From positions 1 through 40,813 of the forward strand of contig VFJM01000042.1 of assembly GCA_009886055.1 (NCBI GenBank): 40,813 nt of DNA, in the 5' to 3' direction. A program made the position numbers and the translations under genes. The notes below the pieces were generated by a model that was not told the DNA's origin, did no database searches, and saw only the letters and a program-made list of their open reading frames with translations. Of the stretch, positions 1 to 8,123 are shown in pieces (the stretch's first letter is position 1; each line of letters starts with the position of its first letter). Source of the stretch: Geobacter sp. Its GTDB lineage: Bacteria; Desulfobacterota; Desulfuromonadia; Geobacterales; Pseudopelobacteraceae.

Positions 1-243
1 ACCGGAAGTCTTGTTATTGTTCTTGCTGCCGCTGGTTTTGCGGCAGCTGCCGTAAATGTTGATGTAAACACTCCCAATGCCAGTGTTCATGTCGGCCCAC
101 GTCAACCCGCACCACAAGTGACTGTAATTGAGAGGGAACGGGTTATCGTACAGGAGCACGATAATGAGGGTAGAAAAGACAATGGAAAACATAAAGGACA
201 AAAGAAGCATAAGAAACACAAAAAAGACCGGCATGATAGGTAG
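1..243 (+). CDS. Small exported Lys/His-rich protein, 5' end missing
   Basis: Frame 1 is open from the first base to a TAG at 241-243, giving 80 residues of a protein whose start lies upstream of the window. The visible N-terminal part is hydrophobic and Ala-rich, like the end of a signal peptide. It is followed by a Val/Pro/Gln-rich middle and a very basic tail of Lys, His and Asp repeats. I recognise no family. A good intrinsic terminator follows about 50 bases downstream, which supports a real gene end. Confidence 0.6.
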   Translation, partial: TGSLVIVLAAAGFAAAAVNVDVNTPNASVHVGPRQPAPQVTVIERERVIVQEHDNEGRKDNGKHKGQKKHKKHKKDRHDR

Positions 244-294
244 GGAAAAGTATCATTAGGTGGCAAAACGGCATAAATTTGCTATGTTTCGAGA

Positions 295-331
295 GGAGTT
301 ACAGTTAAATGCTGTAACTCCTTTTATGTTT
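295..331 (+). terminator. Rho-independent terminator of the first gene
   Basis: GGAGTTACAG (295-304) and CTGTAACTCC (312-321) form a perfect 10-bp stem with a 7-base loop, followed by TTTTATGTTT. It sits 50 bases after the stop codon at 243. Confidence 0.85.
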
Positions 332-427
332 CGGGTACAAAGTGTTTGACCCCACCCCGGCAACAGCACCTATGCCCCGGATAAGCCCACGGCACCCTCA
401 ATTGGTCAGCAAAGAAGTCTGTTTATT

Positions 428-471
428 GATAATGATTTTCACTTGCATTTATTGGGCGAATCGATTATATT
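428..471 (+). promoter_or_regulatory. Promoter with Fur-box-like operator
   Basis: The 19 bases at 428-446 match the classical Fur box at 14 positions, starting with a perfect GATAATGAT half. They overlap a possible -35 TTGCAT (443-448), which lies 17 bases before a near-consensus -10 TATATT (466-471). A repressor bound here would block the promoter of the gene starting at 512. Fur control is inferred from the match only. Confidence 0.55.
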
Positions 472-511
472 ACAAATCATTGGAAGGCAAATACAGAAAA
501 AGGAGTTGGCC

Positions 512-826
512 ATGAGACACATTATACGCAGAATTACGTTGTTAGCCGCCGCTCTAATGATAATTGCGGTACCTGTACTGGCAGATGACGGGGCTTTAAG
601 ACCGGGGATGGAGCCTGAAGGGAAGAGCGGTAAAAATGAGTGTTTGCTGGTAGCTAAGAACTGCGACAACCTGGTGTTTTCGAGCGAAGAGGCCAGGGTT
701 AATCGGATTCAGAACGAGATTAGCAGGGGAACGGATGTTTACACCAAAGATGAGCTCAAAATATTAAAGGACAGACTTGATGATGCGAACAGGTCCCTTA
801 ATGAATCAAGGGTTGGAGGAGCATAG
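512..826 (+). CDS. Small exported protein of unknown function
   Basis: A 104-residue protein. I chose the ATG at 512 because an AGGAG at 501-505 lies at ideal distance and because translation from it begins directly with a signal peptide: basic MRHIIRR, a hydrophobic stretch of about 15 residues, then a likely cleavage near VLA-DDG. The longer frame from 443 adds 23 residues that overlap the promoter. The mature part has two Cys (in NECLLVAKNCDN) and a charged, helical C-terminal half. No family recognised; probably periplasmic. A Fur-box-like promoter lies upstream and a terminator downstream, so it is a single-gene unit. Confidence 0.75.
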   Translation: MRHIIRRITLLAAALMIIAVPVLADDGALRPGMEPEGKSGKNECLLVAKNCDNLVFSSEEARVNRIQNEISRGTDVYTKDELKILKDRLDDANRSLNESRVGGA

Positions 827-868
827 CAGCATCACAGCATGTTTTGCTGGTTGATACATGAGAATACC

Positions 869-905
869 GGGTCACGCAATGAGGAATCGCGTGACCCTTT
901 TCTTT
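869..905 (+). terminator. Rho-independent terminator
   Basis: GGGTCACGC (869-877) pairs perfectly with GCGTGACCC (889-897), followed by a T-rich run. It separates the small exported protein gene from the catabolic promoter at 923. Confidence 0.85.
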
Positions 906-922
906 GCGCTAATATTAACCTC

Positions 923-950
923 TTGACAATAAAACAGGTAATGAAGTACT
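923..950 (+). promoter_or_regulatory. Catabolic promoter/operator, site 1
   Basis: A TTGACA -35 (923-928) is followed after 8 bases by GGTAATGAAGTACT (937-950). This is the least conserved copy of a 14-base element (best form GGTATTGTAGTACC) also found at 2275, 17402 and 39210 and in reverse at 17292-17305. The element has GGTA/TACC dyad symmetry and covers the spacer and -10 zone, as expected for a repressor site. No good -10 is visible. Confidence 0.65.
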
Positions 951-965
951 TAATTACCTATTATA

Positions 966-980
966 GTCAGGTTTCCTGAC
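966..980 (+). promoter_or_regulatory. Leader hairpin before the thiolase RBS
   Basis: GTCAGG and CCTGAC form a perfect 6-bp stem around TTT, ending 4 bases before the AAGGAG ribosome binding site (985-990). There is no T-run, so it is not a terminator. It could affect translation or mRNA stability; function unknown. Confidence 0.4.
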
Positions 981-997
981 CAGGAAGGAGAAGAGTT

Positions 998-2203
998 ATG
1001 AGCGAAGCATATATCTGTGATGCGGTCCGCACTCCGATCGGCAGTTATGGCGGATGCCTGTCCGGCATTCGGACTGATGATCTGGCGGCACTCCCCATCA
1101 AGGCCCTTATTGAGAGGAACGTCTCCGTCGATTGGGAGAAAGTGGACGATGTCATGTATGGCTGTGCCAACCAGGCCGGAGAGGACAACCGGAACGTCGC
1201 CCGTATGGCCGGCCTGCTGGCGGGTCTTCCTGTCGGCGTGGGGGGGGTGACCCTCAATCGCCTCTGCGGTTCCGGAATGGACGCGATCGGTACCGCCGCC
1301 AGGGCGATCAAGGTGGGAGAGGCACAGTTGCTGATAGCCGGCGGAGTGGAAAGCATGTCGCGGGCGCCGTATGTACTCAGCAAGGGAACCGCACCTTTTG
1401 CCCGTGACGTTCAGCTCTTTGACAGCACCATCGGCTGGCGCTTCGCCAATCAGCTCATGAAGGAGCAGTACGGCATCGATTCCATGCCCGAAACCGCCGA
1501 GAACGTGGCTGCCGAATACAACATCACCCGTGCCGACCAGGACGCCTTTGCCCTGCGCAGCCAGCAGCGGGTCGCCCGGGCCGTTGCCGCCGGCAACTTC
1601 TCGGACGAGATCATACCGGTCGTCATCCCCCGGCGAAAAGGGAGCGCACTGGTAATCGACCGCGACGAATTTCCCCGCCCCGAGAGCACCCTTGAGGATC
1701 TGGCCAGCTTGAAAGCCCCATTCAGGGCCAATGGCTCCGTGACTGCCGGCAATGCCTCAGGGGTCAATGACGGTGCCTGCGCCCTACTGATCGCTTCAGA
1801 GGGTGCGACGAAGCAGTATGGCCTGACTCCCAAGGCGCGGATTATCGCCATGGCTGCAGCCGGTGTCCCACCCCGGGTCATGGGGATCGGCCCTGTCCCC
1901 GCCACTCTCAAGGTACTGGCTCTGGCCGGTCTCAGGCTGGAGCAGATGGATATCATCGAATCGAACGAAGCCTTTGCCGTCCAGGCACTGGCGGTACTGC
2001 GCGGACTGGGACTGCCTGATGACGCTCCCCATGTAAACCCGAACGGCGGAGCCATTGCGTTGGGGCACCCTTTGGGGATGAGCGGCGCACGCCTCGTCAC
2101 CACCGCAACATACCATCTGCTCCGCACCGGTGGCCGTTATGCACTCTGCACCATGTGCGTCGGTGTGGGACAGGGGATTGCGATAATTATCGAACGGGTC
2201 TGA
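998..2203 (+). CDS. Acetyl-CoA C-acyltransferase (thiolase, PcaF-like)
   Basis: A 401-residue thiolase of normal length. Nucleophile Cys90 is in NRLCGSGMDAI, and His357 (GHPLG) and Cys387 (CVGVGQG) complete the active site. The N-terminus resembles 3-oxoadipyl-CoA thiolases, which suits cleavage of a dicarboxylic 3-oxoacyl-CoA such as 3-oxopimelyl-CoA to glutaryl-CoA and acetyl-CoA; that substrate is inferred from context. Acetoacetyl-CoA is the other possibility. AAGGAG at 985-990 supports the ATG. It has its own promoter with operator site 1 and appears to be a single-gene unit, since a new promoter follows at 2262. Confidence 0.93.
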   Translation: MSEAYICDAVRTPIGSYGGCLSGIRTDDLAALPIKALIERNVSVDWEKVDDVMYGCANQAGEDNRNVARMAGLLAGLPVGVGGVTLNRLCGSGMDAIGTAARAIKVGEAQLLIAGGVESMSRAPYVLSKGTAPFARDVQLFDSTIGWRFANQLMKEQYGIDSMPETAENVAAEYNITRADQDAFALRSQQRVARAVAAGNFSDEIIPVVIPRRKGSALVIDRDEFPRPESTLEDLASLKAPFRANGSVTAGNASGVNDGACALLIASEGATKQYGLTPKARIIAMAAAGVPPRVMGIGPVPATLKVLALAGLRLEQMDIIESNEAFAVQALAVLRGLGLPDDAPHVNPNGGAIALGHPLGMSGARLVTTATYHLLRTGGRYALCTMCVGVGQGIAIIIERV

Positions 2204-2261
2204 ACGACTCTGCTGCTGAAATCCATAAAAAGAAGTTTGCTCGTGATATCTTTTTATACGC

Positions 2262-2300
2262 TTGACATATAAATGGTATTGTAGTACCGGTTTACGTAAA
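2262..2300 (+). promoter_or_regulatory. Catabolic promoter/operator, site 2
   Basis: TTGACA (2262-2267), seven bases, then GGTATTGTAGTACC (2275-2288), identical to the core of site 3 before the bam reductase operon. A second palindrome, TTTACGTAAA, follows at 2291-2300, at the place where the other sites carry related ATTAC or TTGC sequences. It drives the bamQ operon starting at 2388 with a leader of roughly 90 bases. Confidence 0.75.
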
Positions 2301-2387
2301 TACTGTCTGTGATGATTTCAAGATGAGTGCACGGACGGATCAGGCGCTCCGGGCACCGGACAAAACTATAACAACCAGGGGGGATAT

Positions 2388-3470
2388 ATGACTAAACAAC
2401 CGTATCGCTGGGCTATGACGACCATGGGGGAACCTATGGCGAGAAACGACTTTGATCCATTTCCGCCGGGAGATGGTGAAGTAGTGGTTGAGGTTGCCGG
2501 GTGCGGAGTCTGCCACACGGACCTTGGCTATTTTTATAATGGCGTGCGGTTTAATCACGAGCTGCCGTTGACTCTCGGCCATGAAATCAGCGGCCGGGTC
2601 GTCGCCGCCGGCCCGGGGGCTGAGGCATGGCAGGGGAAAGCGGTTATTATTCCCGCCGTGGTGCCGTGCGGGGTGTGCGATCTCTGCCTATCCGGGCACG
2701 GCACAATTTGCCGCAAGCAGCAGATGCCGGGTAACGACATCCAGGGTGGTTTTGCTTCGCACATCCGTGTGCCGGCCCGCGGCCTCTGCCCGGTGGATGA
2801 ACAGCGCCTCGCCGCCGCAGGCCTGCAACTGGCTGACGTTTCGGTTGTCGCCGATGCCGTGACCACACCGTATCAGGCGGCGCTTCAGTCCGGCATAAAA
2901 GCCGGTGACCTTGCAATCGTGGTGGGAATCGGCGGAGTTGGCGGGTATGCGGTCCAGATCGCCAATGCCTGGGGCGCCACGGTGGTGGCGCTGGACGTGG
3001 ATCAGGGCAAACTGGACAACATGTCCGCATACGGGGCCGCCCTGACGATCAACGTCAGGCAGGTGCAGGGGCGCGACCAGAAGAAGGCGGTTCAGGCATT
3101 TGTTACAGAGAAGGGACTCCCCGAAACGGGATGGAAAATCTTTGAATGTTCCGGCACGGCAGCCGGCCAGGAGGCGGCATATAACCTGCTTACCTACGGC
3201 GCAACCTTATCGGTTGTCGGCTTCACCATGGATAAGATTGAACTGCGCCTGTCGAACCTGATGGCCTTCCATGCCCGGGCGCTCGGCAACTGGGGCTGCC
3301 TGACCGAACTTTATCCGGCGGCGCTTGACATGGTGCTGGACGGGAAAATCTCTCTGGCACCCTTCATCGAGAAGCATCCCCTGGATGACATCAACGAGGT
3401 CTTTGCCGATGCCCATGCTCACAAATTAACGCGCCGGGCGATTCTGGTTCCCAGCCAGGGAGGGGTCTGA
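2388..3470 (+). CDS. bamQ: 6-hydroxycyclohex-1-ene-1-carbonyl-CoA dehydrogenase
   Basis: A zinc alcohol-dehydrogenase family protein of 360 residues. It oxidises 6-hydroxycyclohex-1-ene-1-carbonyl-CoA to the 6-oxo compound with NAD+, the step before BamA in the benzoyl-CoA pathway (Had in Thauera). Visible residues: catalytic-zinc ligands Cys42 and His65-Glu66, structural-zinc Cys94, Cys97, Cys100 and Cys108, and the nucleotide motif GIGGVG at 180-185. The gene is followed after 2 bases by bamR, the preceding enzyme of the pathway, which makes this assignment much firmer than the fold alone. An AGGGGG stretch lies before the ATG. Confidence 0.93.
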   Translation: MTKQPYRWAMTTMGEPMARNDFDPFPPGDGEVVVEVAGCGVCHTDLGYFYNGVRFNHELPLTLGHEISGRVVAAGPGAEAWQGKAVIIPAVVPCGVCDLCLSGHGTICRKQQMPGNDIQGGFASHIRVPARGLCPVDEQRLAAAGLQLADVSVVADAVTTPYQAALQSGIKAGDLAIVVGIGGVGGYAVQIANAWGATVVALDVDQGKLDNMSAYGAALTINVRQVQGRDQKKAVQAFVTEKGLPETGWKIFECSGTAAGQEAAYNLLTYGATLSVVGFTMDKIELRLSNLMAFHARALGNWGCLTELYPAALDMVLDGKISLAPFIEKHPLDDINEVFADAHAHKLTRRAILVPSQGGV

Positions 3471-3472
3471 AT

Positions 3473-4243
3473 ATGAGCGAACAGCCTCTCAACGTATCCC
3501 TGGAGCGGGATGGCCGGCTGTTGCGGCTGACCCTGGCACGTCCGAAAGCCAATATTATCGATGCCGCCATGATCGCGGCTCTGCAGGGAGCGCTCTCCGA
3601 GCATCTGCCGGATGCCCGGCTTCGGGCTGTTCTGCTGACGGCGGAAGGGCCGCACTTCAGTTTCGGCGCCAGCGTGGAGGAGCACCTCCCCGAGTCGTGC
3701 GCCGGGATGCTGCGGCAGCTGCACGCCTTGATCCTGCAGCTGGTGGAAAGCCCGGTCCCCGTGCTGGTGGCAGTCCGCGGGCAGTGCCTGGGGGGCGGTC
3801 TCGAGGTGGCGGCGGCCGGTCATCTGATATTCGCCGCGCCCGGCGCAATGATGGGGCAGCCCGAGGTCAAGCTGGCGGTATTTGCCCCGGCAGCCTCCTG
3901 CCTGCTGCCGGAACGCATCGGTCAGGCACAGGCCGAAGATATTCTCTTCTCCGGCCGCAGTATCACTGCGGAGGAGGCCCTCCGGATCGGCCTGGTTACC
4001 GCAGTCGCCGACGACCCGGATCTGGCGGCGCTCAATTATTTCGATCAGTATCTGGCACCGCTGAGCGCCAGTACCCTGCGGTTTGCGGTACAGGCCGCCC
4101 GGGGTGACATGATGCAGCGCGTCAGGGAGAAGCTGGCCCGCGTGGAAAAGCTGTACCTTGACGAACTGATGTCGACCCATGACGCCGTGGAAGGATTAAC
4201 GGCATTCATTGCCAAGCGTCCCGCCGTGTGGCAGGACCGCTGA
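3473..4243 (+). CDS. bamR: Cyclohexa-1,5-diene-1-carbonyl-CoA hydratase
   Basis: A crotonase-fold protein of 256 residues that adds water to the dienoyl-CoA product of benzoyl-CoA reductase (Dch in Thauera). Recognisable parts: FSFGASVEEH (62-71) in place of the usual AGADIKEM, oxyanion-hole region RGQCLGGGLEV (102-112), and GQPEVKLAVFAP (128-139). The SFGASVEEH and GQPEVKLAVFAP patterns are typical of dienoyl-CoA hydratases rather than general enoyl-CoA hydratases. It starts 2 bases after the bamQ stop, so the two are co-transcribed and probably translationally coupled. Confidence 0.92.
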   Translation: MSEQPLNVSLERDGRLLRLTLARPKANIIDAAMIAALQGALSEHLPDARLRAVLLTAEGPHFSFGASVEEHLPESCAGMLRQLHALILQLVESPVPVLVAVRGQCLGGGLEVAAAGHLIFAAPGAMMGQPEVKLAVFAPAASCLLPERIGQAQAEDILFSGRSITAEEALRIGLVTAVADDPDLAALNYFDQYLAPLSASTLRFAVQAARGDMMQRVREKLARVEKLYLDELMSTHDAVEGLTAFIAKRPAVWQDR

Positions 4244-4285
4244 ACGACTAACTTAAACATCATTTAACAACAGGAGACCATACCC

Positions 4286-5476
4286 ATGCTAACAAAAGCA
4301 TTCATTCCGTACCGAGGTTACTACAGCACCCCGTTTGCCCGCTGGCAGGGGACCCTTTCCAATGAACATTCCATTGTATTGGGCGCCGCCACCTCGAAGC
4401 GCTTCTTCGCGTCAAAAGGGTGGGATCCCGCCATGATCGAATACGTTATGGTCGGCAGCACCGTTTACCAGCAGCAGTGGTTCTACAGCGGTCCCTGGGC
4501 GGCCGCGATGATGGGCGCGGAGAAGGTTCCCGGCGTGCTCATCACCCAGGCCTGTTCCACATCCGCCTTTTCAATCTTTCAGGCCGCAATGGGAGTCGAG
4601 ACCGGTCTGTTTGAAAACAGCTGGTGCCTCCTCGCGGACCGCTGCTCCAACGGTCCGCATGCCGTCTGGCCCAATCCGGGCGGTCCCGGCGGGAAGGTCA
4701 TCGCCGAAGACTGGTTTCTGGACAACGTCAACAAAGACCCCTGGGCCGGTGACGCCATGATCCAGACCGCCGAGAATGTCAGCAGGGAATACGGCGTGAC
4801 CCGCGAAGAGTGCGACGACCTCACGGTCCGCCGCTATGAACAGTACCAGGATGCGCTGGCCAACGACCGCGAATTCCAGAAGCGCTACATGTTCCCGGTT
4901 GAAGTACAGATCTCCCGGAAGAAGACCATCACGCTTGAGGCGGACGAAGGGGTCACCGCCACGACCAGAGAAGGGCTGGCCGGACTCAGACCGGTACTCC
5001 CCGACGGTGTACTCACCTTCGGAACCCAGACCTACCCCGCTGACGGCAACTGCGGCATCTCCGTAACCACCCGCGACAAGGCCCGGGAACTCAGCTCCGA
5101 TGCAAACATCCCCGTACAGATCGTTTCCTATGGCTACGCCCGCACCAAAAAGGCGTACATGGCCGCCGCCGTGGCACCTTCCGCACAGATGGCGCTTGCC
5201 GATGCCGGCATCAAGGCTTCCGACCTCTCTGCCATCAAGACACACAACCCGTTTGCCGCCAACGACATCGCCATGGCGAAGACCATGGGGCTGGATGTAA
5301 ACAGCATGAACAACTACGGCTCTTCCCTGATCTACGGCCATCCCCAGGCCCCCACCGGTGCCCGCCTGATCATGGAAGGGATCGAGGAACTGGCGATGAA
5401 AGGGGGCGGCTACCTGCTCTTTTCCGGCTGTGCCGCCGGCGATACCGCAGCGTCCGTCGTCATAAAGGTCGGCTAA
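4286..5476 (+). CDS. Thiolase-family acyltransferase
   Basis: A 396-residue thiolase-superfamily protein, clearly different from the thiolase at 998. Candidate active-site residues are Cys90 (TQACSTSAF), His352 (YGHPQAPTGAR) and Cys382 (FSGCAAGDTA), so the triad looks complete. A long Trp/Asn/Pro-rich insertion near 115-160 is unusual. It lies in the bamQ-bamR operon, 42 bases after bamR, with AGGAGA before the ATG. Likely role: cleavage of 3-oxopimelyl-CoA or acetoacetyl-CoA. Which thiolase takes which substrate cannot be told from sequence. Confidence 0.9.
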   Translation: MLTKAFIPYRGYYSTPFARWQGTLSNEHSIVLGAATSKRFFASKGWDPAMIEYVMVGSTVYQQQWFYSGPWAAAMMGAEKVPGVLITQACSTSAFSIFQAAMGVETGLFENSWCLLADRCSNGPHAVWPNPGGPGGKVIAEDWFLDNVNKDPWAGDAMIQTAENVSREYGVTREECDDLTVRRYEQYQDALANDREFQKRYMFPVEVQISRKKTITLEADEGVTATTREGLAGLRPVLPDGVLTFGTQTYPADGNCGISVTTRDKARELSSDANIPVQIVSYGYARTKKAYMAAAVAPSAQMALADAGIKASDLSAIKTHNPFAANDIAMAKTMGLDVNSMNNYGSSLIYGHPQAPTGARLIMEGIEELAMKGGGYLLFSGCAAGDTAASVVIKVG

Positions 5477-5511
5477 CAACATTACTATCTCAGCACACAT
5501 GGAGTAGCACT

Positions 5512-6294
5512 ATGGCATACCAGTTTATCACCATGAACAAAGAGGGGCGGGTTCTCACCATCATCCTCAACCGTCCGCCGACAAATCCGCTCAATCGCGA
5601 ATTCGGCCAGGAACTTTTCAACGCATTCAGCGAAGCGGGACAGATGGACGATATTACCGTTGTCGTTATTACCAGTGCCCTGGAAAAAGCCTTCATCGCC
5701 GGCGCCGACATCAAGGAGATGGCGGCCATGGGGCCGGATGAATACGAAGCCTTCTCGAAGCTCCTGCAGGATGCCAACAACATCCTCTCCGGCATGAAAA
5801 AAGTCGTGATCGCGGCCATCAACGGCCACGCCCTGGGGGGCGGCTGCGAGCTGGCTCTGGCGTGCGACTATCGTTTCATGGCGGCCGGAAAAGGGCTGAT
5901 CGGGCTGCCGGAGGCAACCCTCGGCATCCTCCCCGGGGCCGGCGGCACCCAGCGGCTTCCCCGTCTGATCGGGCTGGCGAAGGCGATGGATATCCTCCTG
6001 TTCGGCAAGGTAATGGGAGGAGAAGAGGCGCTTGCCATCGGGCTGGTTGATCGTGTTATCGAGCAGGAAAACTTTCTGCCTGAAGTCATGGCGTTCGCAG
6101 TAAAGCTTGCGGCCGGTGCGGGCAAAGCTCTCGGCTTCATTAAAGTTGCCGTCAACGAAGGCTTCAACCTCCCGCTGGATCAGGCCCTGTCTGTCGAGAG
6201 AAAATACGTAATGGAGAATGTCACCACACACGACGCCAAGGAAGGATTAACCGCTTTTGGCGAAAAACGGAAACCGAATTTTCTGAACAGGTAG
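5512..6294 (+). CDS. Enoyl-CoA hydratase
   Basis: A classical crotonase of 260 residues. It has AGADIKEM (63-70), GHALGGGCELALACD (105-119) with catalytic Glu113, and GLPEATLGILPGAGG (131-145) with catalytic Glu134. Both catalytic glutamates are present, unlike in specialised relatives, so ordinary syn-hydration of an enoyl-CoA is expected. In this operon the probable substrate is crotonyl-CoA, formed from glutaryl-CoA. It sits between the second thiolase and the 3-hydroxyacyl-CoA dehydrogenase; GGAG before the ATG is a plausible RBS. Confidence 0.92.
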   Translation: MAYQFITMNKEGRVLTIILNRPPTNPLNREFGQELFNAFSEAGQMDDITVVVITSALEKAFIAGADIKEMAAMGPDEYEAFSKLLQDANNILSGMKKVVIAAINGHALGGGCELALACDYRFMAAGKGLIGLPEATLGILPGAGGTQRLPRLIGLAKAMDILLFGKVMGGEEALAIGLVDRVIEQENFLPEVMAFAVKLAAGAGKALGFIKVAVNEGFNLPLDQALSVERKYVMENVTTHDAKEGLTAFGEKRKPNFLNR

Positions 6295-6327
6295 ACGCCT
6301 CATATAATCAATAAAGGAGATAAAACC

Positions 6328-7194
6328 ATGAACATTGAAGAGATCACGACAGTCGGCGTATGCGGTGCGGGGAGCATGGGAGCGGGAATCGTCCAGACGG
6401 CGGCTCAGGCGGGATTCAAGGTCAAGGTGGTTGACGTCAGTGAAACGGTCTGGGCGTGGGCATTTAAAACCATTACCACCAGCCTGGAAAGAATGCTGAA
6501 AAAGGAGAAGATAAGCGAGGCGGATATGACTGCTGTGCTCTCCCGGATCAGTTTCTCCACCGATGTCGCGACCCTGGCAGGCGTCCCCTTTATCTTTGAA
6601 GCCGTTTTCGAGAGCGCTGAGGTAAAGAAAGAACTTTTCGGAAAGCTCGACGCCGTCTGCGGCGAAGAGGTCATCTACGCAACCAACACCTCATCTCTTG
6701 CCATTACCGAAATGGCCGCCCTGGTTAAGCGTCCTGCCAACTTCATCGGCATGCACTTCTTTAATCCGGTGCCGATGATGAAACTGGTCGAAGTTATCCC
6801 CGGCATGCAGACCGTTCAGGCGACCACCGATCTGGCCCTGGCGATGGCCGGAAAGCTCGGCAAAACTGCCATTACCTGCAAGGACACCCCCGGCTTTGTC
6901 GTGAACCGCCTGCTGGTCCCCTATTTGCTGGATGCCGTCCGCCTGCTCGAAGAGGGGGTTGCCTCGGCCGCAGACATCGACACCGCCATGAAGCTCGGCT
7001 GCGGCATGCCGATGGGTCCTCTTGAGCTCCAGGATTATGCCGGTACCGATATCGGGTATCATGTCGGGAATATTTTTTACGATTACATGAAAGATGCCCG
7101 CTTCGCACCGCCCGGACTACTGCGGAAGATGATCAAGGCAGGATATCTGGGTCGCAAGAGCGGCAAGGGTTTCTACGACTATTCCGATAAATGA
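6328..7194 (+). CDS. 3-hydroxyacyl-CoA (3-hydroxybutyryl-CoA) dehydrogenase
   Basis: A 288-residue NAD(P)-dependent 3-hydroxyacyl-CoA dehydrogenase of the short, single-function type. The dinucleotide motif GAGSMG is at 13-18. The catalytic region includes the NTSSL serines (122-123), His143 in GMHFFNPVP, and Glu155. The DTPGFVVNRLL segment is typical of the C-terminal domain start. It should oxidise 3-hydroxybutyryl-CoA and possibly 3-hydroxypimelyl-CoA, the BamA product. AAAGGAGA precedes the ATG. It belongs to the operon started at site 2. Confidence 0.93.
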   Translation: MNIEEITTVGVCGAGSMGAGIVQTAAQAGFKVKVVDVSETVWAWAFKTITTSLERMLKKEKISEADMTAVLSRISFSTDVATLAGVPFIFEAVFESAEVKKELFGKLDAVCGEEVIYATNTSSLAITEMAALVKRPANFIGMHFFNPVPMMKLVEVIPGMQTVQATTDLALAMAGKLGKTAITCKDTPGFVVNRLLVPYLLDAVRLLEEGVASAADIDTAMKLGCGMPMGPLELQDYAGTDIGYHVGNIFYDYMKDARFAPPGLLRKMIKAGYLGRKSGKGFYDYSDK

Positions 7195-7258
7195 TGGTAT
7201 CGCAACAAACGGCACGACCGTGCGGAAAGCCGGATTCACATCGGTACAAGGAGGGGCA

Positions 7259-7972
7259 ATGAGCGGCTTTTCAGGTTTCAAGGGACGCAGTGCGGTCGTC
7301 ACCGGCGGCGCGCGTGGTATCGGTCTGGCAATCACCCGGGCATTACTTGAACAGGGTGTCACGGTGCATGTCTTTGATGTCGCCCCCGGAGAGGGAGCGG
7401 AATCGTATCAGTTCCACCACGTTGACATCGCCGATTCCGCCAGTGTCAACGTGGCAGTTGCCGGGTTGACGGACCGGATAACGCTGCTGGTCAATAACGC
7501 CGGCATTACCCGGGACCGGAGTCTGGCCAAGATGACCGATGATGACTGGCTGTCGGTTCTTTCGGTTAATCTGACCGGTGCCTTCAACGTGGTACGGGCA
7601 TTGGCGCCCGCCATGCGCGAAGCCGGTTACGGGCGGATTGTCAACATCACCTCCATCAACGGCATGCGCGGGAAATTTGGTCAGGCCAACTATTCTGCAT
7701 CCAAGGCCGGCCTGATCGGCCTGACCAAGACCCTGGCACGTGAACTGGGGCCCAAGGGGATCACGGTCAATGCCGTGGCTCCCGGCATGGTGCTGACCGA
7801 AATGGCACTGGCCCTGCCGGAAGAGATTCTTGCCAAGGCCAGGAACGAGTGCCTGCTCCCCGAAATGGCGGCACCGGAGGATATCGCCAATGCGGTGCTG
7901 TTCCTTCTGTCGGATGCGGCTCGGATGATCACCGGTGAAGTGATCCGGGTCGATGCGGGGCAGTATATCTAG
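7259..7972 (+). CDS. SDR-family 3-oxoacyl/3-hydroxyacyl-CoA reductase
   Basis: A short-chain dehydrogenase of 237 residues from the ATG at 7259, which is preceded by AGGAGGGG. A frame from GTG 7220 adds 13 residues with no RBS. Motifs: TGGARGIG (15-22), NNAG (79-82), Asn104, Ser132 and Tyr145-x-x-x-Lys149. It resembles FabG/PhaB-type enzymes. Position at the end of the bamQ operon suggests it handles a 3-hydroxy/3-oxoacyl-CoA of the pathway, perhaps the C7 dicarboxylic intermediate, leaving the C4 step to the 6328 enzyme; that split is inference. Confidence 0.88.
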   Translation: MSGFSGFKGRSAVVTGGARGIGLAITRALLEQGVTVHVFDVAPGEGAESYQFHHVDIADSASVNVAVAGLTDRITLLVNNAGITRDRSLAKMTDDDWLSVLSVNLTGAFNVVRALAPAMREAGYGRIVNITSINGMRGKFGQANYSASKAGLIGLTKTLARELGPKGITVNAVAPGMVLTEMALALPEEILAKARNECLLPEMAAPEDIANAVLFLLSDAARMITGEVIRVDAGQYI

Positions 7973-8001
7973 ACATAGTAACGTTTGTTTTTTCGCGCCT
8001 G

Positions 8002-8070
8002 CCCCCTCCCACTCTCCCCTTATCAGGGGAGACTTCACGGTTTCCCCCTGACAAGGGGGGAGTGAGGAGG
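8002..8070. repeat. Intergenic double-hairpin repeat (REP-like)
   Basis: Two GC-rich hairpins in tandem: TCCCCT-TATC-AGGGGA (8015-8030) and CCCCCT-GACA-AGGGGG (8044-8059). The outer flanks CCTCCCACTC and GAGTGAGGAGG are also complementary, so the whole 69 bases can fold as one imperfect palindrome. It lies just after the SDR gene and may also end that transcript, although no T-run follows. The form is that of a dispersed bacterial repeat; its copy number cannot be judged here. Confidence 0.6.
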
Positions 8071-8123
8071 TTGGTTTTAGATGTTACAAAGTACTACTTT
8101 CCGTTCAAAGAGGGAGAAACATC

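Noticed and set aside
3419-4180. Minus-strand frame of 253 codons opposite bamR
   Set aside because: It has a Gln/Arg/His-rich translation with no family features, and overlaps a clear dienoyl-CoA hydratase.
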